This document shows, in pieces, positions 44,438 through 57,031 of a DNA stretch of 64,000 nucleotides; positions within the stretch are counted from its first letter, which is position 1, and every line of letters starts with the position of its first letter. The notes beneath the pieces were generated by a model, which was not told the DNA's origin, did not search any database, and worked only from the letters and a program-made list of their open reading frames with translations. This stretch comes from Phellopilus nigrolimitatus (taxonomy: Eukaryota > Basidiomycota > Agaricomycetes > Hymenochaetales > Hymenochaetaceae), in the NCBI GenBank assembly GCA_021029095.1, contig JAJOHG010000033.1:62001-126000 (forward strand), written 5' to 3'. Position numbers and translations under genes: made by a program.

Positions 44438-45388
44438 TCACACACTGAGTGTCATTTTGAGCACATTCGGTGCTGCAAAACCTAGGCGACTTTTCGCGAA
44501 CTCGTCGTCGTGTTCGAGCCCGTCAAAATATACTTTCCCGCGAAGCCAATCTGCGCCGCAAGACAGTAAAGCAAAGTCTGAAACTTGTTCGTAGTCAATC
44601 GTGAAGAAAATCAGGGCTCACCGATACGCTTACACCGATCAGCGGGAATTGCACACGACGTGCCCCACATTCCAGCAAACGCGCTTGTGTATCCACCAGA
44701 CTCCCTGACCAGTGCCATCCGCTTTATTCTTTCTTGATCCACCGCGGAGAGCGTGGAAAACTCAATCTCTGTCAGTCCACTTTCCGTGTATCTGCGAAGA
44801 GAAGGTACGCAGATCAAGTAAGAAGGGGTTCACGTAGGGTAAGGAAGGGACCGCATAGCAAAACTGCAAGATAGAGTGGTGTACAGGAACATAGAAATGT
44901 AGATAGTAAGAACGCACTCGCGCCAAATATCCCCGCATACGTCCGCGAGCGAGACCCCGTCTTCATTGTGCACGATTGTACACCACGGACTCGAGCGCGA
45001 TATGATGATGACCTCTGTCACGCGCGGTAGCGTCGCGCTCTCGTTCTTCGCCGTAAACAGAAGCTGGCGGTCGCGCTCGTTGGCATTAAATCCGATGGTC
45101 TCACCTGCCAAATTCGGGAGCAGAGAGTTCCATATTTGACATTAGCATAGATTGATGGAAGTTAGGAACTAGGTACATACCAGTGGCGAGATTGAAGTCG
45201 AGATGGAAAGCGTCGAATGAGTGCGTGAGGATAGGGTGAATCTCCAGCTTTGCGTTCAAGAGGTACAGATCAGTCGGGCGTAAAATAGGTCCATCTGAAG
45301 GATCCATCACGTCAGATCTATCGACAAAAGGGCAATATTGCATTCACTCACAACTCATCCCCGGTGACCATCTAGTTCCCTCTGTCAT
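44438..45388 (-). CDS. DUF6699 protein, short form
   Basis: Small protein of the same domain family as its neighbour. Proposed start MTEGTRWSPGMS (45388); an intron (donor gtgagtga, acceptor cttcag) gives YGPILRPTDLYLLNAKLE. Then IHPILTHSFDAFHLDFNLATG, ETIGFNANERDRQLLFTAKN, ATLPRVTEVIIISRSSPW, VSLADVCGDIWRE, TESGLTEIEFSTLSAVDQER and the C-terminal DWLRGKVYFDGLEHDDEFAK ending VLKMTLSV. It lacks any proline-rich extension and is nearly all DUF6699. Five or so introns. Function unknown. Confidence 0.68.
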
Positions 45389-45935
45389 CCTTCTTTACTT
45401 CAAGTCTGGCTTCGATGCAGAAGAAGTCATGAGAGCTGTCTAGAGAAAGGTTAGCAAAAACAAAAGTGCGCATCAGGGCTAGCTCCTCAAGGAAAACGCG
45501 TGTCTACCGGGTATTCCAATCCTCGAAGTTGATAGCTGGGTGTGCATGACCCATAATTACTTCTGTGCCATAAACCTTCGCAACGCGAGAGCACGCCCTA
45601 GCGCGAAGTAATCGATAGGCAGGGAATCTCCGTTGACTTTAGCCCTATACTTCCGGGTGGCGTCTGCCGGAGAGTCTTCGAGGTCAGGCTTGTCATGTAT
45701 TGTGATTGCAATTTAGTACATCCAGCTTAGCCTGACATCCGAAATGATTCGGTTGAATTGTTACACAAGACTAAGTGTCGAAAGTACAAACGGTGCTGAC
45801 CCGTATTGGTCTAAAGCACTGAGAAAAAATACAATATTTCATCTAAAATCGATATTGAGAAACCGAGATTTTATAAGGCATACAAAACAAAAATCAACTC
45901 ACGGATAATCGTGAACTTCGTCTTCACACTGTCGT
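45389..45935. other. Intergenic region
   Basis: 5' flank of the short DUF6699 gene and 3' flank of the CCDC124-like gene. No gene supported. Confidence 0.45.
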
Positions 45936-47033
45936 TTAGGTTCGTCTACTCTCCCTAAGCCTGTCCTCAAGCTCCTTCTTCCGATGCTGCAATGCCTCGA
46001 CCTTCTCATCCTTGGACGCATCATACGAGACCAGCGTCTGGTTGAAGCTGTAAATCACTCTTATCAGAATCATCTTGCTAGATTAGTGATTGTTCATGCA
46101 GCTCACGGATTTTCGCTGGACTTCTGGAACTGCTTGAACAAAAGATCCTAGAAAGGCAAATCATGAGAAGACATGTACACTATTGAGATAACCAATGCAC
46201 ACCTTGTACTGGTTCAATCTTAATCCAGGATGCTAAGAGTAGTAAATTATCGAAGTGAGCACTGGTTGGCTCCATTTAACTTGCGTGAGACGTACATCGT
46301 TTTTGATGTTTGGCAGTTCGCGTTCTTGGTAGGCTTCAAATGCGGCCTACGGTAACAAGCCTCAACATGAGTTAAAGGTTATACTCGGGAAGAGACGAGG
46401 GCTTACCTTGAAGCGACGCTATTAAATTAAGATCAGCGTCAGAAATGTGTGTACTCTAGAGATGTCAGGAGGACACATACCTCGGGATGCTTCTCCAGTC
46501 CCGCTGCTTGCTGACCTACACTAGCTTTGTCCTTCTTCGCGTTAACAACCTCCATTAGATCGAGGGCATCATCGATACCGGTCGCCGAGAACGCCTCGAT
46601 CTCTTTAGGCCGCTCGTCCGGACCACTCTCCGCCGTCGCCGAAGCAATCCCCCCGCCTGCAGCGATAGCACCAGGACCAGCAGGCCGCGTATCTACAGCT
46701 TTTTTCTTTGCACCTGCCTTCTGAACAGGTTTAGGTTTGCTGGGGATGGCGGCCTCCTCCATGGCCAGTATCCGCTCGCGCTCGGCCTTGAGTGCGAGCG
46801 CCTCCTTGCGCTTCGCCTCCTTGTCCTCTTTCGCAGATTTGCCTTTAGCACCTGATGACCATTCATCTGCCACCTTTTTCTCCTGGCATAGGGAGTCGAT
46901 ACATGTACTGGATGTGTATAGATGGTTGCGTGCATACCTTCGTTTCTGCCTCTGCGTCTCGCTTCTTCGCCTCGTTCTCAGCTTTTTTCGCACGTCCAGA
47001 CTCCTTCTTTGCGTTTCCGCCTTTCGGAGCCAT
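45936..47033 (-). CDS. CCDC124-like ribosome-associated coiled-coil protein
   Basis: Homologue of human CCDC124, a relative of yeast Lso2, which binds translationally idle 80S ribosomes and aids recovery. The N-terminus MAPKGGNAKKESGRAKKAEN is the Lys/Ala-rich ribosome-binding helix. A second exon continues with a charged helix (KEDKEAKRKEALALKAERER). The conserved C-terminal domain reads IDDALDLMEVVN, LEKHPERRFKAAFEAYQERE, LRLNQYKDLLFKQFQ and SSENPFNQ. Many short introns split the last domain. It ends KELEDRLRESRRT. It is divergent from RSC9 across 236 bases. Confidence 0.82.
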
Positions 47034-47269
47034 GCCTCAGGATCTGATTAGGGTTATACGCGATGGTATAGATGTAATTTGGTTGACCGACGAGCTTGGT
47101 CCGACGTTGACTCGTAAGAGGCTGTCTGCGTAATGCCAAACGTCGATCATCTAATTCTAAACGAATGGGAAGATGTTCCCACGAATACAACGTCAATTAT
47201 TCTGTTGACCCACCTTCATCTTCGAGTCCTCCCCGTCGAACGTCAAGACAGCCGTGAAATCTAACGGAA
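47034..47269. promoter_or_regulatory. Bidirectional promoter region CCDC124-like/RSC9
   Basis: The two start codons diverge across 236 bases. No specific motif is claimed. Confidence 0.45.
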
Positions 47270-49501
47270 ATGACTGGCTATATTCGCGGGGGCGTTCAGA
47301 TGTCTTATAAAGCTACACCGGCTCCTATACCACCCGGAAACACTAACCTTACCGCCAACTACGCGCCAAACACCAATGCAGCGCAGCCTTCTGGTTACCA
47401 GAGTACACAACACCAAGGTCACAGCGGAGGGTACGGCGGTGGACAACAAGTATCGAACCATGGTAGCGGATTCGTGCAACGTGTACCACAACTAATGGAC
47501 GACTATGAACGTGAGTCTTCCCCGTCTTCTGTCATGACTCTATGTTGAACTTGCGAGAAGGATGGTACACCGAGTCGTCCCCAAGTAACCGCATGCTCCT
47601 TTCCTTGCGTTCGGGTCTCGACACCGAAGTTGGTTGGGCCCTCGAACGCCTCTGTCGTCTCAGCTTTAATGAACAGTTCTCGCTTTCGTCCATCCCAGGT
47701 CTCGTTGATGCACTCTTCGAGTGGCCAGAATGGTTTCTAGAGGAGTACGGAAGTGGCTCCTCGTCACCGAAAGTCATCACAGACGCGAAAAGCAAAAAGA
47801 ATAGCGCGACCACCGCGTCGCTGTTCGCAATTCCTCCCTCAGACGCTCGTCACCGCCGACACGCGCTCGAGGCACTCTTCGTTCTGAGTAATGCTGCATC
47901 GAGCAGCAAGAACGCTGCAGAGCTCACCGCGCACCCAAAAACACGTCCGCTACTTATTCGTGCGCTAAGCGAACTTGATCTAGACTCAGATGAGAGTACA
48001 CAGTTCGTACTCTATGTGCTGGAGCTACTACAATGCATCGCAGGAACCTACGCTCTGCCTTTATTGAAGACTGACAATGCAATCAACATTTTGAACCCGG
48101 TCCTGGCGTTAGAGAAGCTCTCTTACGAGTCAAATAACAGATCCATCATTATTGGCTCGCTAACTGTGCTGACTACGCTCTTCAACATTCCGCAGAACTC
48201 AGTACATAACACTGCTTCGTCCCAGGCCCTTTCCGCATGCATACGTTTTCTGCCACTGTTCCAGGACACAGCTCTCGTAGACGCGTGCCTTAATTTTCTC
48301 TATGCTCATCTCTCGTACCCGCCGATGACGAAGTCTTTCTTGTTGCACTTGGACATGCCAAACACACTTAAACTGCTCGTGGGATATATCATATCGCAGC
48401 AAAGTGAAGAGACAGCGACACTTGACATTTCAGCTCCGAGCCACACAGTACCGGCTGTCAGGGTAAAGATTGTTGACTGTGAATTCAGTCCTGAAGAGCT
48501 AGAGAGGGTGGGGTCACTCCCAGAGCCTGAACGATGCTTTGAATGGTGAGTGGTTCCTACAACCGTTGTGCTTTCATCGACGAACTTTTTCTAGGCTACG
48601 TAATATACTCGTAGATAATCCCAACGAAGAGCTCACACAGGTAGAGTTTTGGAATGGGTACAAAGATCACTTCGTGCGTTTTCAAGATCGCCACCCACTG
48701 CTAGTCGCGTCCGACGTCATAAAAAATGCTAGCCTCTGCTACCCTGCGGCTCAGGCGGCAGTCCTCCCCGGCCCGCCACAAAAGTTCATCATCCGCGGCA
48801 TTACTAGGCGGAAAAAAGTGATCATCGTTGAGCGCAATGTCTGTCAGTGGGAACGCTCACTATGCGCCGCTGAGCACTTCAAGACACCCGAAGAGCTTCA
48901 TGCACACGTGAAAACACATCTCAACAGTTTAAATGGTCAAGAAGGAAACGCCGAATTTACATGCACTTGGGCATCGTGCCAGTACTCCGCGCCTTCGTTC
49001 GCCGCGCTCGCCCCACACGTGTGGACACACATCGCGTTGAAGTCCAGCGCCTTGACTGGTACGCCGTCTAGCGATCCCGCGCAGCTCCCGAAAATCACAC
49101 TCGCATCCGCGTCGGAGCCGTACCCAATAATTGATGCGACTCAGCGCCCGCCGCCGCCACCCCAGCGCACAGTCGTCGAATACCCTGCTCCCGCGAGTGA
49201 TCCCCCAGCGGGCGCGCTGACTGCGCTCCTCGTGCTGCGCACGCTGTTCCGCGCGTCGTTCGTGTCGACGGACACTGCTCCACGTGCGGACGCGGACCAC
49301 TTTGGGTTTCCTGGCGTCGTAGAGGAAGTAGAGGAGCAGGATGCTTATGTTAATCGTAGCGACACGGATGCTGATAGGGAGGGAGAGCGAAGAGGCCGCC
49401 GGGCGTTTATCGGCGTCCGGCATTTGATGGAGGGGATACACATTCGAGACCCCGCGCTGATGTCATGGATACACGAAATGGTCGATGCTGGTTCGCCATA
49501 G
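47270..49501 (+). CDS. RSC9: RSC chromatin-remodelling subunit Rsc9 (ARID2-like)
   Basis: Non-catalytic subunit of the RSC/PBAF remodeller. N-terminal Gly/Gln/Asn-rich leader (MTGYIRGGVQMSYKATPAP), an intron, then an armadillo-like helical region (GLDTEVGWALERLCRLS through SFLLHLDMPNTLKLLVGYI). Next is an RFX-type winged helix (CFEWLRNILVDNPNEELT, WNGYKDHF, KFIIRGITRR) with one intron inside. Two C2H2-like fingers follow: C-x6-C ending HAHVKTH, and CTWASCQYSA ending HVWTH. The order matches fungal Rsc9 and animal ARID2 minus the ARID domain; an upstream exon carrying more sequence cannot be excluded. Confidence 0.85.
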
Positions 49502-49634
49502 CATCGAGATCTGTACAGTATGTTAATCACGGACTGGTTCGACTCACTGTCCTGCAGTATATTTTACAAGCGGTGAAGTACGTATGCACGATATATGCTT
49601 TTGCAAGGATTTCTCCGCCGCTCTCTGTCTGAAC

Positions 49635-51804
49635 TCATGACTCATCCCCTCGCACCCATCGAGCGCCACACTCATCGTCATCCGGATACAACTGCCTCAT
49701 CCTAGCGTTCATAATAAAGCGGCCGCGCCCCGCCCCGAGCGCGTCTGGGACCCCGACGAATTCGGCATCCTCAAAAAAGAGGCCGACAAGCGGATTGGCA
49801 AGGAAGCAACGAATCATGCTCGACGAGCACGAGTCGACGAGGGTAACGTCTTCGGAATGAACGGCTGCTACAATTAACTAGCGTCAATCATCATTGGCAT
49901 GCGGTTTAGTGCTTACGTCGGACGTCATGGTGGTTGAAAGATATTGTTGAGTAGAGGTATTTATTATTTCGAGTCCGCTGAGGATCATAAAGCAGAAAGA
50001 AAAGAACATTCATAAGATGCTCATACTTAGTTTCGCAGGTGTAAATATTCGACCTACTCACCTCCCATTCGACAACGCAGCCTAAACATCCATTTCGACT
50101 GAACATGATGATTTGTCCGACGAATAAGCAATCTACGATCTTTACACTCGCACGGGATTTCTGGGGGACGGCAGCAGCAATTTCCGACTCGCGGACATCT
50201 ATTGTGGCGCTAGTTCCGTCACAAAATTCCTCTGATACACCGCGAGGTCCAATCCGCGAATTCGGGATCAACCTATCACGGACAACGAGTTCCAGGTCCA
50301 ACGGGAATAACAGTGACTCAACCATCCCCCGGCCAAAGAAATCATCCGTGACATTTGTACCGAAGAGTGTCGAGAGGCAACTGGCCAGAAATCGAGCCTG
50401 CAGATACACATGACGTGTCTCGTCTGAGATTAATAAATCCGGTTGTGCGAGCGCGACACTGATATTGCGTGCGACACGCCCCAATAACGACGCGGTAAGC
50501 GTCGCCTGAACGTGGGGTGTGAATTGGGTATCACCGAAATCCTCGGATGAGTTCAATATCGCTCGTGTTTTTGAGCCGTAGACATCTACGAAGGTTCCAC
50601 GGACGAGCGCAAGGACGCGGCCTGGCGTGTCGAGCGCGGAGGCAGGCAGTCCGAGACGCTTGGCGATAGTAACGAAGATAAACACGAGAGAGAGGGGCAG
50701 AGAACGGCGCTGTGTACTGATGAACAGGTGGGGGAGACTATTACGAATGTCGTAAAATTGGTTCTCTGTATCAATGATCCGGTTCAGTCATATGCTCAGC
50801 ATAGCACGTAAAAGAGCGTGCGTACGTTCTCCTTGATCAAACCCTTGGGACCTCATGAATGCACATATCGCGATGCACAATTTTGGTGTATCGAAGCCTT
50901 TTGTTCCGGGGACATACGGAACACCCTCTTCTTCAAGGTTTTCTCTGCATAAGTCAGCAATGCTATTGATATTTTTCAAGATCTGTCAAATCATTAAATT
51001 CAAGTTTCACTTAAACCAGCAACAAAGATATGGGAAGCGCACTTCATCTGAAAGTATGCCGTGGAAAGAAGATAGAGTCGCAAACGCTTCTTCGAACGAT
51101 GGAAGAGCTGATTTATTGTTCCGGATGTGCTTTTTCACAGAACTCCATATCTCTATTGCATCCCTTTTGGCAATGATACTTTGAAGTTCGGACGACCAAT
51201 ATTTCCGACTTAAATTCGTGAGTGGCATACCCTTTTTTACCTTTTCAATATCACGATCACTCTGAAAAAGAACAGGCAAAGGACGTGTCGACTCTGCAAC
51301 CAAAGCATCCCAAGCGTCAAGCCCGAGTTTCGCTATCTCTCTAGCATGTTTAACGCGCGTCCGGGATCTTGTTGTTTCTATAACCACCTGGAGATGGTCA
51401 AGTGCTTTGTGATCTTGCTGCCGGCGCTCATAATACATGCGCCTCCAGTCATCCGAAAGTCTGCTTCGCCGCTCGGACTCTTTTTCCACGTCGGCATGGG
51501 TATAGCGGTGCATGTAATACGCCTTCCAGAGTGCAGGGTCCATTGATGCATCACGTAGAGTGCTCCTGCCCACCATACTGCACCGCGCGAGTGCAAACGC
51601 ACCCGAGTCGGAAAGGGGCAGTTCCGAAAGAACCATCAAGCAGATCTCGAGTAAATCCATTCCCCAGAGTGTGCCTAGGATTGCGATTGTTGGTGAATGG
51701 TAGTGAAGAGGACCTGACTGTGAGCGGGAGTTAGCGGCGTGGTTTGGACGGAGCTCAAGTGCGAAAGCTTCTATTTCCTTACGGAGACGCCTTTCCCGGC
51801 GCAT
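49635..51804 (-). CDS. FBXO21-like F-box protein with transglutaminase-like and YccV domains
   Basis: Putative SCF adaptor resembling animal FBXO21. The F-box-like start is VLSELPLSDSGAFALARCS. A helical region (EIAKLGLDAWDALVAES, SSVKKHIRNNKSALPSFEEA) follows. Next is the SirB1/transglutaminase-like part with INSIADLCRENLEEEGVPY and LSLVFIFVTIAKRLGLPAS. A YccV/HspQ-type module (IVDCLFVGQIIMFSRNGCLG) and a final exon ending RMRQLYPDDDECGARWVRGD complete it. Eight or so introns. An ATG at 51660, directly before the F-box, is a good alternative start. Confidence 0.7.
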
Positions 51805-51941
51805 CGAAGCCTGAACGGTGGCGCGCAGTAACTTAAGGCTTCGAACTCGCTGAAGGGAGCCAGAAGTATTGACTCAGTCAAGATGTGTATCATGATGGTG
51901 AATGAATTATACCATAGTGTACATATTGGTTCTTAATAAAG

Positions 51942-54297
51942 CTAGCTTGCGTCCCGCTCATCCATACTCACATCTCTATTACTAGCATTTGCCTGCATGT
52001 TTTCAACCTGCGAGACATGCGTAGATTCGACCAAGTTTCCCTGTTGTTCCCATTTCCAGACAGGATGTAGCCTGGCATCATTTCCCCTCTGTGCGTCGTT
52101 TTCGGAGGTTGGCGGAACTACAACGAATGAGAGCTCTTAAAAGATTTCTGATGGAAAATGCGAGCGAACTCACGCTCAAGCGACGAAGGTGGTCGGGATA
52201 CTTCCGCACCAGTCACCTCAGTCGTTACAGTGCCGCTTGACTCTGCACTCGAAGGCCTTTTCGAAGCATGATCCGGCGAAGGGGACTGCCGTCGAGGAGA
52301 CGATCGTGAAAACGCAAACCTAGGCGATGCATCTCTCGCCACGAGATTAGACGCGGACATCATTGTACTGCCATTGTCAGGTTGCTCTCGGAGCTGGATA
52401 AGCACCTTCGGCGGAGACGGCCTGTCTTCGAGAATTTCATTCTCAGCCTCCCCGTTTAGCCCCAATCGGCGTTTCGTCCTTGTAGAACTCATGTATGTCG
52501 GGCTGGGAAATGAAACCGCTCGGATGGGAGGCAGCTGAACAGACTCTATGTCATCCGCGGGAAATCTACGTGGGTTAGCTTGGGACCATGCAAGCTCCTG
52601 TTCTTGTCGCCGCTGGGGTCTCAGAGGAGGGAGGACAACCCCTGCGCTGACACTGCGTTGATCTAGAAACAGCGAAGCGTTATTCGCTTTATTCGTCCGT
52701 GACAATGTCAAGGAGCTCAGAGATGGTAAAGCGCGAACATCGTTGTGGCTGTCAACAAAAAGGCGTTGGTTGGATTTAGGGGTATTAGGGGTTTCTTGAT
52801 GCCCCTCTGAGCCTGTGATACCGAAATCTCCCGATCCGTCATTAGAATACGGAGAGAAACGATCTTTAGCTGAGTCGCGAAGGTTGCGCAGTGTGGAATT
52901 TACGGGATGTATACGTTCGTTCAATCTATGTTGCAAAGCTGACGATGACGACCGCTGGACTGTGTGTACTCGAGTTTCCGATGCCATCGAACTACGGTCT
53001 CGCAGTGCGGAAGATGTATGTCTATGGGGAGGCGAAGGTTCAGGGCTAAACAGCACTGGTATCGCATCAGCGGATTGTGGCCCTCCTGGGCGGCCCTTGC
53101 CCTTCAGCGCAGACCCAGACATCGGCAATGTCGAACTCCGGACCACTCGAACCAAGTCCTCGCGCTCGCGGTGCATACTATGCGTTGTCGGGAAGTCTGA
53201 AGCTGGCTTGCTTTTCTCGACCTTCTCTCCGTTCCATAGGTGGCCCGAACTAGACGGTCCAAGACCAGCAAGGCTGCCATTTAGCAAGGGCATGCTCGAA
53301 CTTTTCGATGTTCTTGGGGCAAACGAACGAGTTAACGGCTCCACTCTGCTGGCAACGGGATTAATGTGTATAGGTGACGCGGCGACACGTATATGTGAAG
53401 GATGGTTTGGGTCGGAATATTGTGTTTGCTGATTAGGCACACTACGTCTCTCTTGGACATATTGCTTATCTGCGGACGATCCTCTCGGATCTGATGCTTG
53501 ATTGATAGCGTTTGCTGGGAGTTTACCCAATGAGCCTGCAGATTCGTTTGTTGATGCAAACGCCTTCGACTGACCTTGGGGAGAAAAATGCGTGACCATG
53601 TCTGAGGGGCCAGCTGTCGGAGAGCGTGTAAACGGCTCAGAGCTCTCTGACGGTTTTGCGACACGAAACGCCGCGACCTTCCCTGTGAACTTCGATTCCT
53701 GCATGCATACGGACTTGAGCAATGGAAGAAGAGATAGCAAGAATGCAAAAAACTTCACCGCCGTGATTACACCTGCGCCGCTCACGGCGTTCGTGTTTTT
53801 GCAGCCCATTTTATGCTTGTTCCAGTTCGCGGCGTAATACCTGCCGGTTGCGTTGAGCCTAATGGGCCGGTGACAACCTGCACAGGTGACGGTGTGTGGA
53901 CCAACGTCGTACGCATCAGGATCTTCTTCGAGGCGTTTGCGACGCTCGTCCTCTGCAGACCAGGTGCGCCTGGGCTGGAGAGGCATGTATAGATTGACGA
54001 GAGGGGCTAACGTGCCAGATGCTGAAAGCCCACAGGAGGGCTCGCCTGAGCTATAACGAAGCCAACAAACGAGTAAGCTGCAGTTCCATAAATGAAAACA
54101 TGTGAATGAGGAAACCACATTTTTGATGAGATACACTGCTCTAGGTGGTCCTGGATGGTCTGACAGATGCTCTGGATCTCCTGGTTTGGGGAAAGAGGGA
54201 TGGCCTCCTTGCAGCGTGAGCAGTTGTAAACATCTTCGTCTTGCGCACTCGCACAAGGTATAACGTCACTAGATGGGGGCGCAATAGTTCCGGGCAT
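51942..54297 (-). CDS. Unrecognised protein with two CxxC...H...C motifs
   Basis: No family recognised. The N-terminus MPGTIAPPSSDVIPCASAQD leads to a first motif CSRCKEAIPLS ending HLEQC, and after an intron a second, CAGCHRPIRLN ending WNKHKMGC. Each pairs CxxC with a later H-x-C or H-x3-C like a zinc-binding finger. The remainder, about 500 residues, is Ser/Pro/Arg-rich and probably disordered. A strong donor (GTGAGT, after SSLE) and acceptor (cgttgtag) near 52105-52165 carry the frame into a final exon, LPPTSENDAQRGNDARLHPV, ending at 51942 rather than at the in-intron stop at 52118. The motifs suggest a DNA-, RNA- or protein-binding nuclear factor, unproven. Confidence 0.6.
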
Positions 54298-55300
54298 GTG
54301 GTCGTCAGAGTCGATGGGCGCAGGTAAGAAAAACAGAATGAGATAGAAGTACCGAAGGAAGAGGGGGACGAGCCAACCTGTCTCTGAGAAGTCTAGCTTT
54401 GTAAAGTTTCGTGCGTGAAGACAAGTGATGTGCGTTTAAGCAGAGACCAAAAAAAACTGTAACCCGAGGTCCCATGTAACCCCGCGTGTCTCCATACCGA
54501 GGCGCCCGGGAAAGATGATTGAAGTTAGCAATAGACGAGTCAGCGATCGAGGTCCACGTCCACATATGGTTTGGTTATCTATCATTGGGATTATCCTTTC
54601 CAAGCGCAAGTCCGAATTTTTTGCGGTGCCCGAGTTTCAGAAAATAAAGAACTTTAAAAATTACTAAAAGAAACGAGAATCTGGAAATACCGAAAAGAAG
54701 AATAGTAAGTTCGAAATTGAATCTTACCTCGTGGGGGTGCTGTTCGGCATTAGCAGTTGAGATCAATATCATACTCCGGAAACAGGAAGAGCGAAGTGCT
54801 CGGCAGAAGCACGGTTCTTGAATGCCAAAAACAAGGCGAAGTGAATACGTTTGGCCGCATTAGACCGATCTGTACGGCCTCGAGCGGACACCCCAAGATG
54901 AGTGTCAGGAGGTGCAAGAAGCGTCAAGGGACATCTAAGAGATAAAAAACCGGTCTTAGCGGGTTCGGAGTTGACAGGCATTCTGAATCTCAATTTGAGT
55001 ATGTGAGCCACAGATTCTACTTCGCCAAGTCAAATTACCAATTACGTCGCCGTTGCAGGACCACAATAGTGTTCACTATTCGCATTGTGGCCTGAGAAGT
55101 AATTATAGCAAGCAAGAAAAGGAGCCGACACTGACAGAGAAGTGATACTTGAAAAGTTTTGGGAAGGTCTTGAGATTTGAAATTACATAGGGACTCACGT
55201 GACGCCGCGTGGCTCCCAAAAGTCATGAGCGTGGAAGCTGCTGCTTACTCGTCTACGTCGACGCCGACGTCGACCACACTCTCCGCAGTCGCCGCTCAAT
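54298..55300. other. Divergent intergenic region
   Basis: About 1 kb between the CxxC-motif gene (-) and MAS2 (+). Open frames here are short, overlap on both strands and have no recognisable content. It presumably contains two separate promoters. Confidence 0.4.
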
Positions 55301-57031
55301 ATGCGCAGGACCGCCGCCGCCGCCGCCCGACGGGCGCTGCATAGCCGTTCTCTCCATACTGAGCCAGCCTCAAAGTCTCCCTCGGTTCAGATAACGACTC
55401 TCCCAAACAAAATACGTGTAGCGACTGAAGATGTGCCCGGTCATTTCGCTGGAGTCGGCCTCTATGTCGATGCCGGCTCGCGGTATGAAACTGCAAAAAA
55501 CTCAGGTGTTAGCCATTTTCTGGACCGAATGGCGTTCAAAGTGAGTCTAGATCAGTTTTCTGGCGCGTTTCGTTCTTACAGTAATCACAGAGCACGCACG
55601 CACGCACTGATCTCGAAATGTCTTCCGCAATTCATACCCTCGGAGGACAAATTCAGTGTTCTTCATCGCGAGAAGCTATCATGTATCAGTCATCGCACTT
55701 CCAGAGCGCGACACCGCTCTCCCTTTCGGTCATCGCCGACACCGTGCTCAACCCCGCATTCCTTCCGGAAGAAATCGAGGCTCAACGAGACGCAACTCAT
55801 TACGAAGTTCGTGAAATCAGCGCTAAACCTGAGATGATTCTTCCGGAGGTGCTGCATCAGGTGGCGTATGCAGGGACTGGCTTAGGAAACCCTTTGTTGT
55901 GCCCAGACGAACGAATTGATCTCATCGACGCCGATACTTTACGAAGTTTTATGAAAAAGTGGTATAGCCCCGAACGAATGGTTATTGCTGGCGCCGGAAT
56001 GCCTCACGAAGAGCTCGTGGAACTCACCGACAAATTCTTTTCGTCGCTGAAGGGTGAGAGTGTTCATGTCCTTCAACCCCAACCCTCCCAGCAGCCATTC
56101 CCGGCTTCGCGCCAGAATCCTGTCCCGTCACATCTTCTTCAAAATCCCTCTTCTCCCTCACTATACAAGTCGTTCACCCGTGCTGCATCATATCTTTACC
56201 CTCAATCTACTCCGGTAGCTTCAGAACAGGTTCCTCCTCCACCTACATCAACATATAAGGGCGGCCATTTCTTCAGTCACCAGCCTGACACTGAATTCAA
56301 CCATATCTATCTAGCCTGGGAGGGCCCAGGCATCTTCTCGCCCGATATCTATGCTCTCGCAACAATGCAGATGCTGCTGGGTGGTGGCGGCTCTTTCTCG
56401 GCGGGGGGTCCTGGCAAGGGCATGTACTCGAGGCTGTACACACACATCCTCAATTATCATCCTCAGATCGATCACTGCGAAGCGTACCATCACATTTATT
56501 CGGACTCGTCGCTCATTGGTCTCTTCGCGAGTTTCGTCCCCGTCTCCTCGCCGCGCCAGGGCGGCTCACCGGCTCAGATCATGCCACATCTTGTACACCA
56601 GATTAGCCTACTTTTGCACGTACCCGTCGGCCAAGCAGAACTGCAAAAGGCAAAGAATCAGCTGAAGAGCAGTCTTGTTATGGCACTAGAGAGCCGCGCG
56701 GTCGAGGTCGAGGACCTAGGACGGCAGGTAACGTCATTCCTACCTTTCTTCGTGAAGTTTTACTTTACTAATTTCGGCTTCTCTATAATTCCTTTGCCCG
56801 TGTTCCCCCCGCATTTCCTTCTCTATTCAGATACTCGTGCACAATCGTAAAATTCCGGTATCCGAGATGTGCGACCGCATAGACGAAATTACAGCGGACG
56901 ACATCAGGCGCGTAGCACACCGTGTGTTCGGAACGGACGCTGCGAAGCCCGCGACGGTCGTCGCAATGGGGAAGGATGATGTCGGCGACTGGCGGAGTGT
57001 GCTGAGAAAATACGGCGTTGGAGGGGCATGA
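55301..57031 (+). CDS. MAS2: Mitochondrial processing peptidase alpha subunit
   Basis: Substrate-binding subunit of the matrix protease that removes import presequences. The Arg/Ala-rich N-terminus MRRTAAAAARRALHSRSLHT is itself a presequence. VATEDVPGHFAGVGLYVDAG is followed by HFLDRMAFK, the degenerate form of the HxxEH zinc motif expected of the alpha rather than beta subunit. An intron leads to STHARTDLEMSS. The glycine-rich loop LLGGGGSFSAGGPGKGMYSR is intact. The C-terminal exon, from ILVHNRKIPVSEMCDRID to YGVGGA, ends at 57031. Two introns; clean frames; normal length. Confidence 0.93.

Noticed and set aside
52118..52165. C-terminus of the CxxC-motif protein at the stop at 52118
   Set aside because: A consensus donor and acceptor here remove the stop and open a further exon of about 60 codons.
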